From Coriobacteriaceae bacterium AF45-21 (lineage in GTDB: Bacteria; Actinomycetota; Coriobacteriia; Coriobacteriales; Coriobacteriaceae): a stretch of 11,531 bases of DNA. The stretch lies in assembly GCA_027682925.1 (NCBI GenBank), contig JAQCYU010000046.1:1-11531 (forward strand), written 5' to 3'. Both the position numbers and the translations under genes were made by a program. Of the stretch, positions 6,807 to 11,531 are shown in pieces; positions within the stretch are counted from its first letter, which is position 1; every line of letters begins with the position of its first letter. A model generated the notes under the pieces. The model worked only from the letters and a program-made list of their open reading frames with translations. It was not told the origin of the DNA and did not search any database.

Positions 6807-6847
6807 AAAGCCACCACAAAGGCGCCTGTCCCCTTTGTGGTGGCTTT
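6807..6847 (+). terminator. Terminator after the MGMT-like gene, hairpin family copy 4
   Basis: The perfect 16-bp stem aaagccaccacaaagg (6807-6822) / cctttgtggtggcttt (6832-6847) has a 9-nt loop cgcctgtcc. The outer part shows a paired G-C where copy 2 has A-T. It starts 16 nt after the stop at 6790. Confidence 0.8.
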
Positions 6848-7032
6848 CCGTTGCAGGTTTACCTGGGCTAACTTATGGAGAAGGTGTGTTGGGGTAGTTT
6901 GACGCTAGAAAGTAAGCCACGGTGAACTATATTGGTTTCAGCAACGGAGCAGGCAATAGGCGATGAAAAAGCCTGCCCTGTTGAGTTTGATTCGCATCCC
7001 TCCCCTCTGTGCGATTCAACGGTGTACTTCGG
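6848..7032. other. Gene-free stretch with two further hairpins
   Basis: No convincing coding region is found. Two imperfect hairpins follow each other: CAACGGAGCAGGC (about 6942-6954) pairs with GCCTGCCCTGTTG downstream with one G-U and one A-C, and GATTCGCA pairs with TGCGATTC (about 6989-7018) with one mismatch. A TATATT that could be a -10 box stands just upstream (about 6928), without a good -35. With the strong hairpin at 7033-7072 this could be a terminated non-coding transcript on the plus strand, but there is no match to a known RNA. Confidence 0.25.
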
Positions 7033-7072
7033 GAACAGGCCCGCTGGCAGCTAACTGCCGGCGGGCCTGTTC
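7033..7072 (+). terminator. Strong hairpin, probable rightward terminator
   Basis: The 12-bp perfect stem gaacaggcccgc (7033-7044) / gcgggcctgttc (7061-7072) continues through a T-G wobble into a 5-bp inner stem (ggcag/ctgcc) with a CTAA tetraloop. A weakly T-rich CCTGTTTGT follows. It faces the trpS terminator in a convergent region, and may end the putative transcript upstream. Confidence 0.5.
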
Positions 7073-7120
7073 CTGTTTGTCGGGAGAGTGTGATGGATGG
7101 AGCTGAAGCGGTCCGGCTCC

Positions 7121-7148
7121 AAAAAAGGCGGACGCCGTAGCGCCCGCC
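7121..7148 (-). terminator. Rho-independent terminator of trpS
   Basis: On the minus strand an 8-bp GC stem (GGCGGGCG / CGTCCGCC with one G-U) and a 6-nt loop are followed directly by TTTTTT. It lies 36 nt after the trpS stop codon. Confidence 0.85.
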
Positions 7149-7183
7149 CTAAAGCAATCGAAAGCTCAAGCCAACAAATCGGT

Positions 7184-8233
7184 CTAGTACACCATGCCCA
7201 TGGCGTCCTGAACCTCGGCCAGGGTCTGCTCGGCGATCTCATTGGCGCGACGGTTGCCCTCATGCAGGACGTCCTTCACATAGTCCAGATCGTTCTCGTA
7301 GCGCTGGCGACGCTCGCGGATAGGTGCGAAGTACTCGTTGACGGCCTCGGTCACGTACTTCTTGAGCTGGCCGGAGCCGCCCATGCCAATCTCCTCGGCA
7401 ATCTCGACTTCGGAACGGCCGGTGCAGATGGCGGCTGTTGAAAGCAGGCCAGACACGCCGGGGCGGTTCTCGGGATCGAACGTGATCATGCGCTCGGAGT
7501 CGGTCTGGCTCTTCTTGATGCGTTTGGCCGTTTCCTCGGCGGTCATCGAGATGTTGATGGCGTTGCCGTAGCTCTTGCTCATCTTGCGACCGTCCAGGCC
7601 CGGCAGCAGCGGGGTCTCGGACAGCAGCGCGTCGACCTCGGGGAACACCTTGCCGTAGCGGTTGTTAAAGCGGCGGGCGATGGTGCGGGTGAGCTCGATG
7701 TGCGGCAGCTGGTCGCGGCCGACGGGCACGACGTTGCCCTTGCAGAACAGGATGTCGCAGGCCTGATGCACCGGGTAGGTGAGCAGAAGGCCGGTGAGCT
7801 CGTGGCCCGAGGCCTCCATCTCGGCCTTGACGGTGGGGTTGCGCGCCAGCTCGGCCTCGGAGACCAGCGACAGAAACGGCAGCATGAGCTGGTTGGCGGC
7901 GGGCACGGCGGAGTGCGCGTAGATCATGGTCTTGTTGGGGTCAATGCCGCAGGCAAGGTAGTCCATGACCATGTTGTACACGTTGTCCTGGATGTGCTCG
8001 GTGGTGTCGCGGTCGGTGATGACCTGATAGTCGGCGATGAGCACGTTGGTCTTTGCACCCATGTTCTGTAGCTCCACGCGGCCCTTGAGGGTACCGAAGT
8101 AGTGGCCCAGGTGCAGACGGCCGGTGGGGCGGTCGCCGGTGAGCATGGTGAACTTCTCGGGCGTCTTGGCCAGGCCCTCGCGAATGGCGTTGCTCTTTTG
8201 CAGCGCGACTTCGTAGCTGTTCTCGTTTGGCAT
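7184..8233 (-). CDS. trpS: Tryptophan--tRNA ligase
   Basis: Class I aminoacyl-tRNA synthetase, cytosolic, charging tRNA-Trp with tryptophan at the cost of ATP. The 349-aa product carries the HIGH-type signature as PTGRLHLGH (residues 36-44) and the KMSKS motif as GRKMSKSYGN (Lys217-Ser221), with the TrpRS-type HQACDILF and VPVGRDQLPHIELTR segments between them. The start at 8233 (MPNENSYEV) is preferred over upstream in-frame codons because AGGAG stands about 6 nt before it. A TATCAT (8265-8270, minus) about 30 nt upstream is a possible -10 box. A terminator follows, and the 170-nt gap to the upstream gene suggests a separate transcript. No T-box or Trp leader peptide was found upstream. Confidence 0.96.
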   Translation of the reverse strand: MPNENSYEVALQKSNAIREGLAKTPEKFTMLTGDRPTGRLHLGHYFGTLKGRVELQNMGAKTNVLIADYQVITDRDTTEHIQDNVYNMVMDYLACGIDPNKTMIYAHSAVPAANQLMLPFLSLVSEAELARNPTVKAEMEASGHELTGLLLTYPVHQACDILFCKGNVVPVGRDQLPHIELTRTIARRFNNRYGKVFPEVDALLSETPLLPGLDGRKMSKSYGNAINISMTAEETAKRIKKSQTDSERMITFDPENRPGVSGLLSTAAICTGRSEVEIAEEIGMGGSGQLKKYVTEAVNEYFAPIRERRQRYENDLDYVKDVLHEGNRRANEIAEQTLAEVQDAMGMVY

Positions 8234-8403
8234 GATTGCTCCTAACGTATGTTCATGGGTCAAGATGATAGCGTGTTTATTAGAGAGGCGGTGCGTAAGT
8301 AGGCGAGGGGCGGGAGAGGGACGCGCGTGGTGCGGCATGTGCGATGGGTGCGGCGCGGCCGCGCTTGGCTAACGGTGCCTTGGCACATTCTCGGCAGCTT
8401 GCC

Positions 8404-9602
8404 CTAGAGCTTGTGGTGGCGCTCTTCTTTGCGCTCCTCGGCTGCCTGCTCCTCCTGCTTAAAGGCGGGGTCGTCGGGGGTGACGAGCTCGTCCTCATGC
8501 GTGCGCTTGTTGTAATGGTGGCGTAGCACGGGTTCAAACAGGTGCAGGTGCTTGGCAAAGGCCGCCGAGCCAATGGCGAGCACGGTAAAGATGAGCACAC
8601 GCATGGGCACTTCGACCTGGTTAATCGCGGCGGCGCCGGCCGAAAGCATGATGCACCAGGCATAGATGAGTAGTACGGCCTGCTTTTGGTTGTAACCCTC
8701 TTGAATGAGGCGGTGGTGGATGTGGCCCTTGTCGGCCTGCCCAATGCTAATGTGGGCGCGCTTGCGGCGCACGATGGCGCTAAACGTATCGATGATGGGC
8801 ACGCCGGCCACGATGAGCGGGATGATGAGCGAGGTGAGCGCGGCGGTGCGGCTCACGTTGAGCAGCGAGATGGAGCCCAGCGCAAAGCCAGAAGCAGCGA
8901 CCCCGAGTCGCCCAAGAAGATGCTTGCGGGGTTGAAGTTGTAGCGCAAAAAGGCCAGACAGGCGCCAAAGAGCGCAATGGAGAGCGCGGCGGCGTCGATG
9001 CGGCCCGAGAGAACGGCCATCGAAAACATGGTGAACGACGCGATGCCGCAGATGCCCGTGGCCAAGCCGTCGAGGCCGTCGATGAGGTTAATGATGTTGG
9101 TGAATGCCACCAGATAGATCACGGTGATGGGGTAGGCGAGCCATCCGAGCATGATTTCGCCGGGGGCAAACGGGTTGACGATGACGCCGATCCGCAGGCC
9201 GCCGATACAGGCGATAAGCGCGGCGAGGACCTGTCCGGCTAGCTTTTGCTTGGGCTTGAGCTGGAAGACGTCGTCGATAGCGCCGGTCGCAAAGATGACG
9301 GTAAAAGAAAGCGCAAGTATGGGGTAGCTGATGTGCAGACGGGGGTGGGGCACCAAAACGGGCGGCCAACCCAGGTACCAGGTGCCTAGGATTTGCACAA
9401 TACAGGCAACGACCAGGCCCAAAAACACCGCCGTTCCGCCCAAACGCGGGATGGGCTTGGTGTTAATGCGGCGCTTAGAAGGATAGTCGACGGCGTCGAG
9501 CTTAATTGCCAAGCGCTTGACCAGGGGCACCGTGAGGAAGGTCGTGATAAAGGCCGCCGCTGCCACGCATAGATACGGTATGTAGCTCGGGGATGAAGCC
9601 AT
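8404..9602 (-). pseudogene. MraY/WecA/TagO-type polyprenyl-phosphate sugar-1-P transferase, frameshifted
   Basis: Polytopic membrane enzyme that transfers a sugar-1-phosphate (often GlcNAc-1-P) from UDP-sugar to undecaprenyl phosphate, the first step of teichoic-acid or surface-polysaccharide assembly. The first frame contains VDYPSKRRINTKPIPRLGG, the Asp-rich GAIDDVFQL, NLIDGLDGLATG and FLGDSGSLLL. It breaks near 8888. The second frame continues with FALGSISLLNVSRTAAL, GVPIIDTFSAIVRR and the cytosolic DKGHIHHRL motif, ending in a charged tail (EEQAAEERKEERHHKL). Restoring one G on the minus strand near 8888 (CTGGC to CTGGGC) gives about 399 aa, normal for WecA/TagO. ATG 9602 fits the family N-terminus but has only a weak ribosome site; starts further upstream are possible. 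Neither the acceptor pathway nor WecA versus TagO can be decided from the window. Confidence 0.82.
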
Positions 9603-9806
9603 GAATCTAAAAACCGCCAAGCGTCGAAGGAAAAGGTCAAAGGTTGCTAAGCGCAAAGGGCATAGCCGAACCATGATACTCGACCAAGGGGGGTGCATGG
9701 AATTGCACGCAGCGATAATCACGCGCTTACCAGATATTGGGATGTTGTCGATGGATTGTCGGGATACCGGCGGGGATCCATATGGGCTGTAATGGTGGTT
9801 TTCGGC

Positions 9807-9977
9807 AAATAAAAACCACCCCCCACGTTACGAAAATGAACCCACCTAAAACAGGTGGGTGCCCTCATCGACTGTTCCAGCGTCCTTAACAACGAAGGAT
9901 ACCTGTACTAGGTACGACTGTGTGGGCTCCCTAAATAAACGCGACGGTTCACCCAGTTGCTCCGCGGGGGGCGGAAT
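9807..9977 (-). ncRNA. Candidate stand-alone small RNA, 6S-like architecture
   Basis: On the minus strand CCGCCCCCCGCG (9974-9963) pairs along 12 bp with CGUGGGGGGUGG (9827-9816). Two of the pairs are G-U; on the plus strand the same positions would be A-C mismatches, so the minus strand is the folded one. The 3' arm runs straight into UUUUUAUUU (9815-9807), so the closing stem doubles as a terminator. A TATGAT box (9989-9984) predicts a start near 9977. Inside are a perfect 7-bp hairpin CCCACCU/AGGUGGG on the 3' side (9859-9841), a UCCUU/AAGGA hairpin towards the tip, and a purine-rich 5' strand. A closing stem, an open middle with a 3'-side hairpin and a terminal stem match the general plan of 6S RNA. 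The 6S identity is inference; the existence of an RNA is better supported. Confidence 0.5.
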
Positions 9978-9983
9978 ACCTAC

Positions 9984-9989
9984 ATCATA
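9984..9989 (-). promoter_or_regulatory. Candidate -10 box of the small RNA
   Basis: TATGAT on the minus strand (five of six to TATAAT) lies 7 nt before the predicted start at 9977. The -35 at 17-bp spacing (CTGGAA) is weak. Confidence 0.45.
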
Positions 9990-10014
9990 AAGCGGCACTT
10001 TATCGATTCCAGTC

Positions 10015-10043
10015 TTGACATTACAAAAATCGTGTCGGACGAT
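10015..10043 (+). promoter_or_regulatory. Promoter for the radical SAM gene
   Basis: TTGACA (10015-10020) is a perfect -35 hexamer; 17 bp later GACGAT (10038-10043) is a weak -10. The site lies about 85 nt before the start at 10127 and diverges from the small-RNA promoter. Confidence 0.4.
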
Positions 10044-10126
10044 TACGGCGCCTTGGGCTCGAGCCGTCTGTGCGGTTGGTCCCTTTACGTTTGAGCTGCT
10101 GAATCGTTGTTTTGGAGCATGTTTTT

Positions 10127-11065
10127 ATGTCGACGCCGTTGACCGAACTTTTTTCGCCCGCCTGCCATTTGTGTCCGCGCCGTTGCGGTGCGGTGCGCGA
10201 CGAGGGTGCGCACGGCGTATGCGGTGCCGATGACACGCTCAAGGTGGCCCGCGCGGCGCTCCATATGTGGGAGGAGCCGCCCATTTCGGGCGAGGCCGGC
10301 TCGGGTACGATTTTCTTTAGCGGCTGTTCGCTCAAATGTATCTATTGCCAGAACCACGAGATCTCGACGGGCAATTTTGGGCTTGAGATTTCGCCCGAGC
10401 GCCTGGTCGAGATTATGCTGGAGCTGCAGGACCAAGGTGCCAATAACATCAATCTGGTGACGGCGACGCATTATGCTCACCTGCTGCCGGCCGCGATTGC
10501 CGCAGCTCGGGAGCGCGGACTGGTCATTCCAATCGTCTACAACACGAGTGGTTACGAGCGCGCGAGTGCCGTGGCGGCGCTGGGCGACCTGGTCGACGTG
10601 TGGCTTACCGACTTTAAGTATGCCAATGCGGCGCTTGCGCAGTCACTCTCTCATATTAAGGACTACCCGCGCGTGGCTGTGTCGGGTCTGGCCCAGATGG
10701 CGCGCGAAATTGAGCGCCGCGGGGGAGAGCTGGTAGACGGGGACGGGCTCATGAAGCGCGGCATAATCGTGCGTCATCTGGTGCTGCCGGGGCATGCGGA
10801 CGATTCGTGCCGCGTGTTGGACCTGGTGTGGCAGACGATGGGCGACGTGCCGATCTCGGTCATGAACCAGTACACGCCCAATGCCCTCATGCGCGAACAA
10901 GGCGGCGACCTGGCGCGCGCCGTGACGCGCGAGGAGTACGAGCAGGTGCTCGACCATGCCGACGACCTGGGCTTTACGACGATGTTTTGGCAAGAAGGTG
11001 GAGCGGTAGACGAGAGCTTCACCCCGGCGTTCGACACCACCGGCGTCCTCACCAGCGCAAAGTAG
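10127..11065 (+). CDS. Radical SAM protein of the PflX type (COG1313-like)
   Basis: Cytosolic [4Fe-4S] enzyme of 312 aa, related in sequence to pyruvate formate-lyase activases but of unproven substrate. The radical SAM cluster motif is CSLKCIYCQN with Cys67, Cys71 and Cys74. The N-terminal CHLCPRRCGAVR (Cys13, Cys16, Cys20) plus GVCG (Cys32) may bind a further metal or cluster. The family segments WEEPPISGEAGSGTIFFSGC, NNINLVTATHYAHLL, VYNTSGYE and WLTDFKYANA are present, and MNQYTPNALM lies near the C-terminus. ATG 10127 has GGAG at 10114-10117; a TTG at 10112 is an alternative. No glycyl-radical enzyme or other partner gene is adjacent, so its target cannot be inferred from context. Confidence 0.9.
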   Translation: MSTPLTELFSPACHLCPRRCGAVRDEGAHGVCGADDTLKVARAALHMWEEPPISGEAGSGTIFFSGCSLKCIYCQNHEISTGNFGLEISPERLVEIMLELQDQGANNINLVTATHYAHLLPAAIAAARERGLVIPIVYNTSGYERASAVAALGDLVDVWLTDFKYANAALAQSLSHIKDYPRVAVSGLAQMAREIERRGGELVDGDGLMKRGIIVRHLVLPGHADDSCRVLDLVWQTMGDVPISVMNQYTPNALMREQGGDLARAVTREEYEQVLDHADDLGFTTMFWQEGGAVDESFTPAFDTTGVLTSAK

Positions 11066-11074
11066 TGCGCTCGC

Positions 11075-11111
11075 CGATGATTTTTCTGGGACGGGGATTA
11101 AAAAATCATCG
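11075..11111. repeat. Hairpin with A/T-rich arms after the radical SAM gene
   Basis: cgatgattttt (11075-11085) and aaaaatcatcg (11101-11111) are perfect 11-bp reverse complements around a 15-nt loop containing GGGACGGGG. It begins 10 nt after the stop codon. There is no T-tract after the stem. A second, longer-range pairing (TGGGACG near 11087 with CGTCCCA near 11147) is possible. It may serve as a terminator or be an intergenic repeat unit. Confidence 0.5.
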
Positions 11112-11175
11112 AGAGGATCGCCTGCTCGAAAAGTTGTCAAAATAGCCGCGTCCCAAAAAGACTGGGTATTGGGCG

Positions 11176-11203
11176 TTGACAGTTGGCGAGCCGTAGGTAA
11201 AAT
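11176..11203 (+). promoter_or_regulatory. Promoter of tRNA-Ala
   Basis: A perfect -35 TTGACA (11176-11181), a 16-bp spacer and TAAAAT (11198-11203) are followed 13 nt later by the mature tRNA 5' end at 11217. Confidence 0.75.
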
Positions 11204-11216
11204 ATCAACTTGTCTT

Positions 11217-11289
11217 GGGGACGTAGCTCAGTTGGGAGAGCGCTGCCGTCGCATGGCAGAGGCCGAGGGTTCGACTCCCTTCGTCTCCA
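11217..11289 (+). tRNA. tRNA-Ala (anticodon CGC)
   Basis: A 73-nt cloverleaf. The acceptor stem is GGGGACG / CGTCTCC, with G3-U70, the alanine identity pair, and discriminator A73. The D arm is GCTC/GAGC. The anticodon stem CTGCC/GGCAG has loop GTCGCAT, giving anticodon CGC (reads GCG). The variable loop has 5 nt (AGGCC) and the T arm is GAGGG-TTCGACT-CCCTT. The 3' CCA is not encoded and must be added after processing. The gene has its own promoter and terminator, so it is a single-gene unit. Confidence 0.95.
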
Positions 11290-11303
11290 CCCTTGGATTT
11301 GAT

Positions 11304-11335
11304 AAGCCGCTGACATTGTGTCGGCGGCTTTTTTT
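11304..11335 (+). terminator. Rho-independent terminator after tRNA-Ala
   Basis: A 12-bp stem aagccgctgaca (11304-11315) / tgtcggcggctt (11319-11330) with one wobble, a TTG loop and a following TTTTT. It stands 14 nt after the tRNA and just before the next gene. Confidence 0.88.
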
Positions 11336-11353
11336 AAAAGAAAGGGCTGTACC

Positions 11354-11531
11354 ATGGCCAAGCTTGAGTCCCAACCACTGTCTGCCGAGGAACGCGCCGA
11401 GTTGGAAGAGCTCCGCGCCGAGAAAGCTCGTCGCGAGGCCAGGAAGAGGCACGCCGCGAGCGTGAGGAGCTGGGCCGCCCTGCGTGCCGAGCGTGCGAAG
11501 GCCGAGGAGGCCGCCGCGAACGTCGCCCCCG
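11354..11531 (+). CDS. N-terminal part of a charged, coiled-coil-like protein, cut by the window edge
   Basis: About 59 residues from ATG 11354 (MAKLESQPLSAEERAELEEL...). AAAGGG about 8 nt upstream can serve as ribosome site. The segment is almost entirely Glu, Arg, Ala, Lys and Leu, with a pattern that suggests a long amphipathic helix or coiled coil; no signal peptide is visible in this part. I do not recognise the family. Around 11437-11475 the frame becomes Arg/His/Ser-rich (RKRHAASVRS) while another frame keeps an acidic-basic helix (QEEARREREEL). A frameshift here, or chance from the repetitive codon content, is possible. Confidence 0.6.
   Translation, partial: MAKLESQPLSAEERAELEELRAEKARREARKRHAASVRSWAALRAERAKAEEAAANVAP

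Noticed and set aside
3871..6847. The four repeats as a CRISPR array or transposon ends
   Set aside because: They are separated by whole genes, not regular spacers, and there is no transposase, Cas gene or target-site duplication.
6875..6925. Short open frame MEKVCWGSLTLESKPR, containing one Trp, as a possible leader peptide
   Set aside because: No ribosome site, only one Trp, and no tryptophan gene downstream on the same strand (trpS is convergent).
9679..9780. Small minus-strand frame MDPRRYPDNP... just before the WecA-type gene
   Set aside because: Only about 20 codons, no ribosome site, no resemblance to anything known.
9794..9820. GGTGGTTTT/AAAACCACC hairpin as a fifth copy of the terminator family
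   Set aside because: It lacks the conserved loop and the CACAAAGG part, and its right arm is better explained as the closing stem and U-tract of the small RNA.
9920..9965. T-box-like GGGUGAACCGUCGCG on the minus strand
   Set aside because: It resembles the T-box GGGUGGNACCGCG only partly; the essential UGGN bulge is not present, and the following gene is not an amino-acid gene.

Overview
The window looks like chromosomal DNA from a high-GC, anaerobic gut Actinomycetota of the class Coriobacteriia, most probably Collinsella or a close relative. This is an inference from the GC-rich codon use, the gene content (ATP-type PEP carboxykinase, lactate-permease family transporter, MarR/DegV pair, stand-alone PflX-type radical SAM protein) and a family of near-identical GGGGAC-containing hairpins after stop codons. 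No database search was possible. There is no phage, IS element, CRISPR array or rRNA.

Layout. 1-175 (-) is the 5' end of an unrecognised gene, divergent from a lactate-permease family transporter at 359-1929 (+) that carries a frameshift. An intergenic stretch with a 19-bp inverted repeat and a 16-bp palindrome leads to pckA (2181-3851, +). A promoter and a hairpin-rich leader precede a PheRS B3/B4-domain protein (4079-4797, +, frameshifted). Then come a MarR regulator (4966-5415, +), a DegV fatty-acid-binding protein (5535-6389, +) and a small MGMT-like protein (6470-6790, +). After a hairpin-rich, gene-free stretch the minus strand carries trpS (7184-8233) and a frameshifted MraY/WecA-type sugar-1-phosphate transferase (8404-9602). 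Upstream of the latter lies a candidate stand-alone small RNA of about 170 nt (9807-9977, -), 6S-like in architecture. The plus strand resumes with a radical SAM protein (10127-11065), tRNA-Ala(CGC) (11217-11289) with its own promoter and terminator, and the start of a charged coiled-coil protein (11354 to the edge).

How the genes relate. These are mostly single-gene transcription units: four plus-strand genes in a row are each followed within about 30 nt by a hairpin of the same family. pckA and the transporter touch central carbon metabolism. MarR and DegV may form a lipid-related regulator/effector unit, but this is unproven.

Two things stand out. (1) The candidate small RNA at 9807-9977 has a 12-bp closing stem whose two G-U pairs occur only on the minus strand, with a -10 box and a U-tract at the expected distances. 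(2) Three unrelated conserved genes each lose their frame in a way explained by loss of one G from a G run. This suggests systematic sequence error, or less likely real gene decay, so the three 'pseudogenes' may be intact in the organism.
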